Part shown: positions 1-6,611 of the stretch, in pieces
Numbering within the stretch: position 1 is the first letter of the stretch
Layout: each line of letters starts with the position of its first letter
NCBI GenBank assembly: GCA_018725455.1
Contig: QLUN01000002.1
Location: 1 to 25,089, forward strand
Direction of reading: 5' to 3'
Source: Chloroflexota bacterium
Lineage (GTDB): Bacteria; Chloroflexota; Dehalococcoidia; SZUA-161; SpSt-899
Length of the DNA stretch: 25,089 nucleotides
Program-made: the position numbers and the translations under genes
Notes under the pieces: model-generated
Told to the model about the DNA's origin: nothing
The model's database searches: none
The model's input: the letters and a program-made list of their open reading frames with translations, nothing else

Positions 1-27
1 ATGGGTAAGTTTTTCAAAAAAGGGGGC

Positions 28-56
28 TTGACAAAACTTCTGAGGGCTGATACAAT
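28..56 (+). promoter_or_regulatory. Strong sigma70-type promoter
   Basis: A consensus TTGACA (28-33) and a near-consensus TACAAT (51-56) are separated by exactly 17 bp, so transcription should start near position 63. The next well-supported gene begins at 406, so this promoter probably drives the first ABC transporter with a leader of about 340 nt. The match is seen directly; activity is inferred. Confidence 0.7.
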
Positions 57-98
57 ATTTGTAGTTTAGGAAAAGTTATTACGTTGAGACATCGCGCT

Positions 99-111
99 GC
101 CACAATGTGGC
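99..111. promoter_or_regulatory. 13-bp perfect palindrome in the leader (possible operator)
   Basis: GCCACA-A-TGTGGC is a perfect 6+1+6 palindrome about 37 bp after the predicted transcription start. It could be an operator for a repressor of the transporter operon, or a small RNA hairpin. A second short hairpin, CCGC-AAAGT-GCGG, follows at 122-134. The symmetry is seen directly; the function is a guess. Confidence 0.35.
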
Positions 112-183
112 TGTACCCTTACCGCAAAGTGCGGAATGCAAGTTATTAGGATGGTTTTATAATGAGGGTAAGCCGAGGTGCTG

Positions 184-273
184 ATGAGTCAGGATAAATC
201 GGAGTGGTTGAAACTTTTGGAAAAACTTAAACTATTACAGGAAAGGCTAGAAATAAACGTTAGGAGGAGGTGA
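184..273 (+). CDS. Possible small leader peptide (29 aa)
   Basis: An ATG-to-TGA frame encodes 29 residues: polar N-terminus, amphipathic Leu/Lys/Glu-rich centre (leucines at about 9, 11, 12, 15, 17, 18, 22) and a basic Arg-Arg-Arg end. The site before its ATG is only weakly Shine-Dalgarno-like. Its last codons overlap a strong GGAGGAGG at 263-270 that leads only to minimal frames (GTG-TAA at 278-283). It lies in the leader of the transporter operon. It could be a regulatory leader peptide, the remnant of a deleted gene, or chance. I recognise no family. Confidence 0.25.
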   Translation: MSQDKSEWLKLLEKLKLLQERLEINVRRR

Positions 274-320
274 GAGAGTGTAAATGCTGATATATTAGTT
301 AGTCAAACCAAAATCTTACC

Positions 321-348
321 AAGGAGGTGGTTGAGCAAAAAGAATTGA
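321..348 (+). promoter_or_regulatory. Strong orphan Shine-Dalgarno with a 5-codon frame
   Basis: AAGGAGGTGG at 321-330 is almost fully complementary to the 3' end of 16S rRNA, yet it leads only to TTG-AGC-AAA-AAG-AAT-TGA (331-348). The real downstream gene has its own AGGAG site at 391-395. This may be a relic of a deleted gene start or a standby ribosome site. Confidence 0.35.
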
Positions 349-405
349 TATCAAATTAAGAAACAATATAAAGACAAGAATATAAAAATAAGGAGTAAAA
401 AACTA

Positions 406-1920
406 ATGAGAAAAAGAATTTTGGGGCTGGGGCTGAGCCTCTTACTGGTAGCGGCTTTAGCGCTGACCGGTTGTCCGCCACCAGTAGATGAGGTGGTAGT
501 GCCACCAGTAGAGAGGCGATTTGACGGCGTTACCATCACGGTATTTACACAACCCCCACCGTTCATTGCCAAACCAGTCATGATGTTTGGACCTGACTGG
601 GAAGCGGCCACTGGTGGAAGGGTGGAGCTGGTCACTGCGCCGTGGGCGGACTTATACCCAAGGATGTTCGCTTCGTTTGCCCTCGGCGCCGCGCACTATG
701 ACGTGATCATCTTCCCCGCCGCCTGGCTTGCCGATTTTGCCGGTGCAGGTTTTCTAGCTCCACTCGATGCCCTAATAGCAGCAGATCCACATATAGACTG
801 GGAGGACATTCTGCCGGTCTACAGAGAAAGGATCGTCGTCTGGGACGACATTATCTACGCTGTTCCAATGGATGGCGACAGCCATCTCTTCTATTATCGA
901 AAGGACGTGCTAGGAAATCCTGAATTTCAGGCAATGTTCGAAGCTCAATTCGGTTACGCGCTTCCTGTTCCACCTAGGACCTGGGATGAACATAGGGATA
1001 TAGCCGAGTTCTTCCATGCTTGGGACTGGAGTGGGGATGGCATACCGGATCACGGAGTTGTCGAAGCCATGCGAAGACTCGGTCAAGCCGACTGGACCTT
1101 CTTCTCCCGGGCAGCACCGTATGTCAGCATACCCGGTCAGCATGGGCTCTTCTTTTGCCCTGAGACAATGGAGCCGTTGGTCAACAGCCCCGGACATGTT
1201 CGAGCCCTTGAGGATTGGACCAGGATCATTCCCTTTGGGGCTCCGGGCATGACCATGATGGATTCCGGGGAGGTGCGTATGGTCTTCACGATGACGGACG
1301 TAGCCATGGCTATCGACTGGGGCGATATTGGGATAATCGGCGAAACTCATCCAGATTCCATCGTCCGAGGGAGGAGCGGCTATTCGATCATGCCCGGAAC
1401 GACCGAGGTTTGGGACTACAAACAAGGGAGGTGGGTAGAGTTTCCGGAAGTGAACCATGCGCCTTATCTTGCCTTCGGAGGCTGGTTAGCGGCTATTGAT
1501 GCAAAGAGCCCTAATATTGAGGCTGCCTATGACTTCATTTCTTTCTTGAGCAGGCCGGAGAATAGCTACATTTCTGTTGTCACCGCCGAGACCGGTTTCA
1601 ATCCGTACAGGTACTTCCATTTCGAGAAAATGGCTGGTTGGCTCGGGATGGGGTTTGCCGATCCGGCGGCATACTTGAAAGCTATTCGGGCAACCATTGC
1701 ACACCCCAACGTTCAAGTGGACTTGAGGATCCCTGGCGCAGCTCGCTACTTTGATGCAATAGATGCTCAAATTAGTTTAGCCCTTGCCGGGATAAAAACA
1801 CCTCAGGAGGCGCTGGATGACGCCGCCAGAGAATGGGACCTGATCACCGAAGAACTTGGTCGCGACGCCCAACTGCGGGCTTTCCGCGCTTCCCTTGGTC
1901 TACCACCGTTGGAAGAATAA
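406..1920 (+). CDS. Sugar ABC transporter substrate-binding lipoprotein (family 1, CUT1 type)
   Basis: This 504-aa protein would capture a sugar or oligosaccharide outside the membrane and deliver it to the two permeases that follow. A basic N-terminus and hydrophobic stretch (about residues 5-20) lead to the lipobox Leu20-Thr21-Gly22-Cys23, followed by a Pro/Val/Glu-rich linker, so a lipid-anchored protein is predicted. The mature part resembles bacterial extracellular solute-binding family 1: an early beta strand with a TVFTQP-like segment, a YDVIIFPAAWLADF region, and a late segment with FGGW, typical of the C-terminal lobe. AGGAG at 391-395 lies 10 nt before the ATG. The gene order binding protein - MalF-like - MalG-like - UgpC-like is the classic CUT1 layout. 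A 16-bp hairpin follows the stop. The substrate is unknown. Confidence 0.9.
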   Translation: MRKRILGLGLSLLLVAALALTGCPPPVDEVVVPPVERRFDGVTITVFTQPPPFIAKPVMMFGPDWEAATGGRVELVTAPWADLYPRMFASFALGAAHYDVIIFPAAWLADFAGAGFLAPLDALIAADPHIDWEDILPVYRERIVVWDDIIYAVPMDGDSHLFYYRKDVLGNPEFQAMFEAQFGYALPVPPRTWDEHRDIAEFFHAWDWSGDGIPDHGVVEAMRRLGQADWTFFSRAAPYVSIPGQHGLFFCPETMEPLVNSPGHVRALEDWTRIIPFGAPGMTMMDSGEVRMVFTMTDVAMAIDWGDIGIIGETHPDSIVRGRSGYSIMPGTTEVWDYKQGRWVEFPEVNHAPYLAFGGWLAAIDAKSPNIEAAYDFISFLSRPENSYISVVTAETGFNPYRYFHFEKMAGWLGMGFADPAAYLKAIRATIAHPNVQVDLRIPGAARYFDAIDAQISLALAGIKTPQEALDDAAREWDLITEELGRDAQLRAFRASLGLPPLEE

Positions 1921-1926
1921 GATCAA

Positions 1927-1963
1927 GAAGAACACCACCCCCTTCCAGGGGGTGGTGTTCTTC
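1927..1963 (+). terminator. 16-bp perfect hairpin between binding-protein and permease genes
   Basis: Left arm 1927-1942 and right arm 1948-1963 are perfectly complementary over 16 bp around a 5-nt loop (TTCCA). The base of the loop is closed by five C-G pairs. No run of T follows, so it is unlikely to be a complete intrinsic terminator. Hairpins here in sugar ABC operons (compare malE-malF) commonly stop 3' decay or partly attenuate read-through, which keeps the binding protein more abundant than the permeases. The structure is seen; the role is inferred. Confidence 0.7.
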
Positions 1964-1996
1964 AAGGCGCAGTAGCACGATAGGGAGGGATGAGGG

Positions 1997-2929
1997 ATGA
2001 GTGTTCACGATGTGGCGAACGCCAAGAAGAGAAAGCAACGAGCCACGGGATTCAGCGAACAACGTACTGGTAGGGCATTCCTTGCCCCAACAGTTATTAT
2101 TTTATTAGCGTTGACTATACTCCCCTTTTTGCTGACTATTATCTTGTCATTCAGCCGGGTAACCTTCGAAGGTGGTGGAATACAGCTCCATTTTGCCGGA
2201 CTTGCTAACTGGAGCCGGCTTTTTGCCGACGAGCGCTTATGGAATGCTTTTTCAAACACTCTCATCTTAGTTGTTTTTGGGGTAAGCGTGCAGTTTCTTA
2301 TCGGTTTAGGGTTGGCCTTGTTGGTAAATGGAAAGATAAAAGGGCAGGGCTTTTTCAAGGTCCTGTTTCTACTCCCAATGCTACTGGCTCCAATCTCAGT
2401 TGGGTATATGGGGAGAATGATGTTCGACTATGGGCGTAGTCCAATCAATGATTTTTTAAATCGCGTGGGGCTTGAGCCCATAGGATGGTTAATTAGTGGG
2501 GATGTAGCCTTGCTAACCATCCTCCTTACTGATACTTGGCAGTGGACCCCCGTCATGTTCCTTATCCTGCTTGTGGGGTTACAAGCGATCCCAAAGGAAT
2601 ATGTCGAGGCAGCAAGTATAGACGGGGCTACGGGCTGGCAATTATTTAGACATATCACGTTGCCTTTGCTGGCTTCTGCGGTTCTGGTGGCAATCCTGTT
2701 TAGGACAGTAGAGGCATTTAAAGTGGTTGATATTATTGTTATTATGACTGGAGGGGGGCCAGGGCTAGGCACGGAGAGTATGACCCTATTTGCCTATATC
2801 GCCGGGCTGCGCATCTTCGATATCGCGTACGGTGCCGCGATATCGCTTACTTTGTTTATACCGGTACTTCTGGGCATAGGTGTATTTCTAGCTGTGGCAC
2901 GCAGATACCGCGCATCGACCTCTGGGTAA
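1997..2929 (+). CDS. Sugar ABC transporter permease, MalF/UgpA-like
   Basis: This 310-aa inner-membrane permease has a basic cytoplasmic N-terminus (KKRKQR near residues 10-15) and a first membrane segment at about 29-50. Further hydrophobic segments follow at about 88-110, 120-135, 172-195, 222-235 and 280-300. The EAA loop that contacts the ATPase is clear at residues 201-225 (EYVEAASIDGA through ITLPLL). The length fits the MalF/UgpA class without the extra periplasmic domain of enteric MalF. GGGAGGG lies about 8 nt before the ATG. It sits just after the hairpin and 17 bp before the partner permease, so the two are probably co-translated. Confidence 0.93.
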   Translation: MSVHDVANAKKRKQRATGFSEQRTGRAFLAPTVIILLALTILPFLLTIILSFSRVTFEGGGIQLHFAGLANWSRLFADERLWNAFSNTLILVVFGVSVQFLIGLGLALLVNGKIKGQGFFKVLFLLPMLLAPISVGYMGRMMFDYGRSPINDFLNRVGLEPIGWLISGDVALLTILLTDTWQWTPVMFLILLVGLQAIPKEYVEAASIDGATGWQLFRHITLPLLASAVLVAILFRTVEAFKVVDIIVIMTGGGPGLGTESMTLFAYIAGLRIFDIAYGAAISLTLFIPVLLGIGVFLAVARRYRASTSG

Positions 2930-2946
2930 CCTGCGAAGGAGGGCGA

Positions 2947-3798
2947 GTGGTGAAAAAAAAGAGGCTGTTAAACAACGCTGCTACATATGGGATGTTATTG
3001 CTATGGGCGCTGATTGTTCTATTTCCTCTCTATTGGGTGGTGACCACCTCGTTTAAGGAGATAGGCGATGTCTTTCGCGGCCCTAGATACATTCCATGGG
3101 TGGATTTTATTCCAACAACCGAATGGTGGTATAACATATGGACGGTTCAGAGGAGGATGCTGCTCGGGCCTGTCTTCAACAGTCTGGTCATCGCTACTTC
3201 CAGCTCGCTATTCGCTGTGATATTTGGAACTATGGCTGCCTACGGATTAGAGCGTTTCAGATTCAAGTTCGGGCACATGAAAAACAAGGATATTCTTTTG
3301 TGGATCGTCTCTCAACGGGTGATGCCTCCGGTCATCACCGCCCTAGCTCTGTTCATCATGTTCCACTTTGCCGGCCTCCTTGATACTAAACTTGCTCTGA
3401 TATTCGTCTATATTGCTGCCCATACGCCAATTGCTGTGTGGATGATGACAAATTTTATTTCCCAGCTTCCAATTTCGATTGAAGAAGCGGCGTTAGTCGA
3501 TGGAGCTTCGCGGGTTCAGGTCTTCTTTCGCATCGTTCTCCCAATGGTAGCCCCCAGCATAGCGGTTACTTTCTTACTCTGTTTCATCTTCGCCTGGAAT
3601 GAGTTCCTGCTTGCGTTGATGCTAACAGGCGGCAGAACACAAACACTACCGTTACTGATCGCTGCACAGCACTTCCAGCGAGGTCCGCAATGGTGGGATA
3701 TATCGGTTCTTGTAACGATATCGATCATACCGGCGATCATACTTGTGGTGAGTCTACAGCGGTATCTCATTAAGGGTTTGATACCCATAGGCAAGTAA
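2947..3798 (+). CDS. Sugar ABC transporter permease, MalG/UgpE-like
   Basis: This 283-aa inner-membrane permease pairs with the MalF-like protein. The first membrane segment (about 13-35) is followed by the usual MalG-type SFKEIGDVF stretch. The EAA loop lies at about 178-200 (SIEEAALVDGA through IVLPM), followed by the FAWNEFLLAL segment conserved in this subfamily. It ends in KGLIPIGK, typical of MalG C-termini. GTG codons at 2947 and 2950 are both possible starts; GGAGGG at 2938-2943 is better spaced from 2950. The ATPase gene follows only after 143 bp. Confidence 0.93.
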   Translation: MVKKKRLLNNAATYGMLLLWALIVLFPLYWVVTTSFKEIGDVFRGPRYIPWVDFIPTTEWWYNIWTVQRRMLLGPVFNSLVIATSSSLFAVIFGTMAAYGLERFRFKFGHMKNKDILLWIVSQRVMPPVITALALFIMFHFAGLLDTKLALIFVYIAAHTPIAVWMMTNFISQLPISIEEAALVDGASRVQVFFRIVLPMVAPSIAVTFLLCFIFAWNEFLLALMLTGGRTQTLPLLIAAQHFQRGPQWWDISVLVTISIIPAIILVVSLQRYLIKGLIPIGK

Positions 3799-3828
3799 GA
3801 TGGGAATCTATCGCGGTTCTAACTAACT

Positions 3829-3909
3829 AAGCACCACATTCAGGCATTCTTCCACTATCTTATTACTACTTCTAGGGGTAATAAAATTAGGATGTTAGGA
3901 ATGGTGCTT
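3829..3909 (+). other. Nested inverted repeats before the ATPase gene
   Basis: Outer arms AAGCACCA (3829-3836) and TGGTGCTT (3902-3909) enclose an inner 7-bp hairpin TTATTAC (3860-3866) / GTAATAA (3878-3884). The pair could fold as one long leader structure just before the start of the UgpC-like gene. It may reduce or process read-through, or mark the join between two cassettes. No clear -35/-10 pair was found here. Confidence 0.35.
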
Positions 3910-3941
3910 CACCTAAATGGAGAGTAGAAGAGGGGGAACAG

Positions 3942-5042
3942 ATGGCTAAGGTAGTCCTACACGAGGTGACAAAGAAGTTCGGCGATGTTACCGCGGTGGA
4001 CAGGCTCGACTTGAAGGTTGAAGATGAAGAGTTCATCGTCCTGGTCGGCCCCTCCGGCTGCGGGAAGACGACCACTCTGCGGATGGTCGCCGGTCTAGAG
4101 GAGGTGACACAGGGTGAGATCTATATCGGTGAGCGGCCGGTCATTGACATCCCGCCCAAAGACCGTGACATTGCGATGGTCTTTCAGAACTATGCCCTCT
4201 ATCCTCATATGAGCGTCTATGACAACATAGCCTTCGGTCTCCGAATGCGCAAGGTGCCCAACAGGGAGATTGATAAGCGGGTGCGCCAGGTGGCAGAGCT
4301 GTTAGGGATCGCTGATAAGCTTAAAAGGAAGCCCAAGGCGCTATCGGGCGGCGAGTGCCAGCGGGTGGCGGTGGGGCGGGCGATTGCCCGCCATCCTGAG
4401 GTATTCTTGTTCGACGAGCCCCTCTCCAGCCTCGATGCCAAGCTGCGGGTGGTGATGCGGGCCGAGCTTCAAGCGCTACACCAAGAGCTGAAGACCACCA
4501 CCATTTATGTGACCCACGATCAGGCGGAGGCAATGACCCTGGGGAATCGGGTGGCGGTAATGAGGGACGGGGTGATGCAGCAGTATGATAACCCCCAGAC
4601 GGTCTACAATAACCCGGTGACCATGTTCGTCGCCGGGTTCATGGGCAGCCCGGCGATGAACTTCTTCCCGGTCAGGTTGACCGGGGAGGAGGGACGGCTT
4701 TATGTGGTCAACTCCGGCTTTAAGCTCAAGGTCCCCCAGGATAAGACCGGGAAGCTCGAAGGTTACCTCGGTCGCGAGGTGGTTTTCGGGCTGCGTCCGG
4801 AGAACCTCAAGACACCGGAGATGGCACATGACCATAATCCGGAAGCGACCCTGGAAGCGCGAGTGCGGGCACGTGCACCCCTGGGCGATGAGCTGCTCAT
4901 CCACGCCGAGACCGGCGGTGTAGAGCTAGTGGCGCGGCTCACCCCCCAAACTGAGGTGGCCATCGGCCAGAGGATAGCGCTGGTCGCTGAGATGGAGTTC
5001 ATGCATATCTTCGACAAGGATACTGAAGAGGCCGTATGTTGA
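3942..5042 (+). CDS. ugpC: Sugar ABC transporter ATP-binding protein, UgpC/MsmK/MalK-like
   Basis: This 366-aa cytoplasmic ATPase powers CUT1 sugar import. Visible parts are Walker A GPSGCGKT (36-43), Q-loop Gln82 in FQNYALYPHM, signature LSGGE (134-138), Walker B LFDEP (156-160), D-loop SSLDAKLR and switch His192 in THDQAEAM. The C-terminal 130 residues form the MalK-type OB/TOBE regulatory domain, with VFGLRPENL. The signature is odd: LSGGQ-R-Q is expected, but Gln138 is Glu and the next residue is Cys. It is separated from the permeases by 143 bp and looks clearly more GC-rich than they are, so it may be a general-purpose ATPase serving several permeases, or acquired separately. Confidence 0.92.
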   Translation: MAKVVLHEVTKKFGDVTAVDRLDLKVEDEEFIVLVGPSGCGKTTTLRMVAGLEEVTQGEIYIGERPVIDIPPKDRDIAMVFQNYALYPHMSVYDNIAFGLRMRKVPNREIDKRVRQVAELLGIADKLKRKPKALSGGECQRVAVGRAIARHPEVFLFDEPLSSLDAKLRVVMRAELQALHQELKTTTIYVTHDQAEAMTLGNRVAVMRDGVMQQYDNPQTVYNNPVTMFVAGFMGSPAMNFFPVRLTGEEGRLYVVNSGFKLKVPQDKTGKLEGYLGREVVFGLRPENLKTPEMAHDHNPEATLEARVRARAPLGDELLIHAETGGVELVARLTPQTEVAIGQRIALVAEMEFMHIFDKDTEEAVC

Positions 5043-5054
5043 ACAACTCATTCC

Positions 5055-5068
5055 CCTCTGGATAGAGG
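5055..5068 (+). terminator. Weak hairpin after the ATPase gene
   Basis: CCTCT-GGAT-AGAGG forms a 5-bp stem with a 4-nt loop 12 bp after the stop codon. A T-rich stretch follows only about 10 nt later. This is a poor but possible end of the first operon. Confidence 0.25.
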
Positions 5069-5156
5069 CAGGAATCAATTTTATCTGCCCATTTGAAGTG
5101 ACCGCCGGGAATGATCCTACTGCGATGAGGAGGAAGTGCTGAAAGTAAAGGCATTA

Positions 5157-5187
5157 TATAGTTCTTTGCAGAAAGCGTTGTAATGAG
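5157..5187 (+). repeat. 31-bp motif, copy 1 (direct)
   Basis: The copy begins TATAGTTCTTTGCAGAAAGC and ends GTTGTAATGAG. It agrees with copy 2 at about 27 of 31 positions and with the reverse complement of copy 3 at about 27 of 31. The core AAAGCGTT resembles half of a LacI-family (cre-like) operator. Confidence 0.8.
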
Positions 5188-5217
5188 CATGGGTAAGATA
5201 TCTCATGGCAGGAAAGC

Positions 5218-5246
5218 TTGACAGGCTTTCTGAATCCCATTATACC
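5218..5246 (+). promoter_or_regulatory. Candidate sigma70 promoter between repeat copies 1 and 2
   Basis: TTGACA (5218-5223) and TATACC (5241-5246) have a 17-bp spacer. The pair lies between two direct motif copies, which suits control by looping or promoter occlusion. It would transcribe the dehydrogenase genes from 5550. Confidence 0.5.
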
Positions 5247-5263
5247 CTACGTGTCAAATCATT

Positions 5264-5295
5264 TATAGTCATTTGCATAAAGCGTTATAATGGAG
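5264..5295 (+). repeat. 31-bp motif, copy 2 (direct)
   Basis: The copy begins TATAGTCATTTGCATAAAGC and ends GTTATAATGGAG. It starts 107 bp after copy 1 and carries one extra G near its end. Its TATAAT (5286-5291) looks like a -10 box, but no matching -35 box lies 16-18 bp upstream. Confidence 0.8.
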
Positions 5296-5370
5296 CGGAA
5301 GCTCCTTGTTAGCCTACTCAGCGGTTTTTTTATGGACTATTATGCTCTCTCTGCCATTACCTCAGCGATA

Positions 5371-5401
5371 CTCATTCTAATGCTTTCTGCAGAGAACTAT
5401 A
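5371..5401 (-). repeat. 31-bp motif, copy 3 (inverted)
   Basis: On the minus strand this reads TATAGTTCTCTGCAGAAAGC then ATTAGAATGAG. It starts 107 bp after copy 2. Together with copy 1 it forms imperfect 31-bp terminal inverted repeats around a 245-bp segment, as in a miniature inverted-repeat element. Confidence 0.8.
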
Positions 5402-5549
5402 CTTTGCGGTCGACAAAATAGGAGATGCGATTAGCAGAAAGGTATATTGGTGAGTTTGTTGAGAAGGAGTTTTTCGTCATTGATCTGTTTGGTGGGTAAG
5501 TAATGATACTGAGTGCAGCGTAGATTACTAGGGGGAGAGGTAACTGCTA

Positions 5550-6590
5550 ATGGATCCATCGGAGCTAACCACAACAACTATAGGTGTATGCGTGATCGGT
5601 GCCGGGCGTGCCGGTATGGTTCATGCGAGGAACTACTTCAAGGATGTCCCCGGCGCAAGGTTGGTGGGTATATGCGATCCCGAAGCGAAAGCACTTCAGA
5701 CCGCCGGCTCACATCTCGAGGGTATCCAGCTCTTCCCCGATTCCCAAGAGGTTCTTGGCCGCCAGGATGTTGGTGCGGTGGTTATAACATCGCCGACGTT
5801 CACCCACCACGACCTCGTAGTCCAAGCTGCAAGGGCAGGCAAACACGTATTCTGCGAGAAACCGATGGCCTTGAGTGTCGCCGAGTGCGATTCCATGATC
5901 GCGGAGATACGAAAGGCCGGAATTTTGTTTCAGACCGGGTTTATGAGGAGATTTGATTCATCGTTTATTGCTGCTAAGACTATGGTAGAGGAAGGAGTCA
6001 TAGGGAAGCCCCTTTTAGTAAAGTCTATGACAAGAGGGCCGGGACTGCCTCCTGAGTGGTACTTCTCGGTGAAACAGAGTAACGGGCTCCTGGCAGAGGT
6101 GAATAGTCACGACTTCGATTCGCTCTTCTGGTTTATGGGATGTGCAGCAAAGAAGGTGCACGCCTTTGGAGCAAACCTTAAGAACGGCAACCTTGCACAA
6201 CGATACCCGGACTTCTATGACCACGCTGTGGTGACTCTGGTCTTTGAAGAAGGACGTCTTGGAATGATAGACGGGAGTTGCCCGGCCGAATACGGCTACG
6301 ACTCACGGTGTGAGATCCTTGGGGAGCACGGTGTGATCCTTGTGGGAAAGATGAACGACGAGGCGGTGGTGGCGTACACGCTTGAGCGCGGGGTTACCGC
6401 GCCTCCCTCCATTAGCTGGAGAAGCAAGTTCCGCGACGCGTACATAGCCGAGGCCAGACATTTTGTAGAAAGCATACGCACTAAGAGCCAGCCTAAGGTG
6501 GGTGCAGAGGAGGGCAGGCGCGTCGTAGCCGCCGTTGTCGCAGCGAACAGATCGCTTGTCGAGGGTGAATCGGTCGAAATCAGCTACTAG
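5550..6590 (+). CDS. Gfo/Idh/MocA-family sugar/polyol dehydrogenase (inositol dehydrogenase-like)
   Basis: This 346-aa cytoplasmic enzyme is predicted to oxidise a sugar, sugar acid or inositol with NAD(P). The N-terminal Rossmann fold carries GAGRAG (residues 17-22), the acidic ICDPEAK strand end and the family motif EKP (103-105) with the presumed catalytic-site lysine. The C-terminal half has EVNSHDFDSLFWFMG, where His187 and Asp188 match the conserved HD(F)D segment of inositol 2-dehydrogenase-type members. GGGGGAGAGG lies before the ATG. It is followed after about 20 bp by a zinc dehydrogenase gene, so the two probably form one operon. Substrate specificity in this family cannot be read from motifs alone. 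Confidence 0.9.
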   Translation: MDPSELTTTTIGVCVIGAGRAGMVHARNYFKDVPGARLVGICDPEAKALQTAGSHLEGIQLFPDSQEVLGRQDVGAVVITSPTFTHHDLVVQAARAGKHVFCEKPMALSVAECDSMIAEIRKAGILFQTGFMRRFDSSFIAAKTMVEEGVIGKPLLVKSMTRGPGLPPEWYFSVKQSNGLLAEVNSHDFDSLFWFMGCAAKKVHAFGANLKNGNLAQRYPDFYDHAVVTLVFEEGRLGMIDGSCPAEYGYDSRCEILGEHGVILVGKMNDEAVVAYTLERGVTAPPSISWRSKFRDAYIAEARHFVESIRTKSQPKVGAEEGRRVVAAVVAANRSLVEGESVEISY

Positions 6591-6611
6591 TTCAATAGGC
6601 GGATGACTAGG

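Larger units (their letters stand above)
5043..5549. other. 507-bp intergenic region: repeats, candidate promoter, no convincing gene
   Basis: This gap separates the CUT1 transporter from the first dehydrogenase operon. It holds a weak hairpin (5055-5068), three copies of a 31-bp motif (5157-5401), a promoter-like pair (5218-5246) and a GGAGC-GGAA-GCTCC hairpin (5292-5305). Two short frames are present: 5290-5421 (43 aa, hydrophobic) and 5425-5499 (24 aa). Neither has a good ribosome site or a recognisable family, and the first lies inside the repeat cluster, so both are probably non-coding. Confidence 0.6.

Noticed and set aside
1..69. 22-codon frame at the window start (ATG to TAG)
   Set aside because: The strong promoter elements lie inside it, so it is more likely untranslated DNA; it has no upstream context in the window.
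181..225. Hammerhead ribozyme-like core (CTGATGAG ... GAAAC) in the leader
   Set aside because: The two conserved core pieces are present, but the sequence between them does not form the required stem II and no flanking stem I/III pairing was found.
910..1458. Minus-strand open frame (182 aa) opposite the first binding protein
   Set aside because: It shows no family features or ribosome site and lies wholly within a confident plus-strand gene.
5286..5291. TATAAT as a -10 box of a separate promoter in repeat copy 2
   Set aside because: The hexamer 17 bp upstream (TATAGT) is not a -35 box, and TTGCAT upstream is only 7 bp away.
5157..5401. CRISPR array
   Set aside because: There are only three diverged copies, one is inverted, and the spacers are about 75 nt; no cas gene is nearby.
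5290..5421. 43-aa hydrophobic frame in the 507-bp gap
   Set aside because: Its start lies inside repeat copy 2 and its end covers copy 3; there is no good ribosome site and no recognisable family, so chance is more likely.
5425..5499. 24-aa frame just before the first Gfo/Idh gene
   Set aside because: It follows a short GGAG, but it is too short and has no family resemblance I can support.
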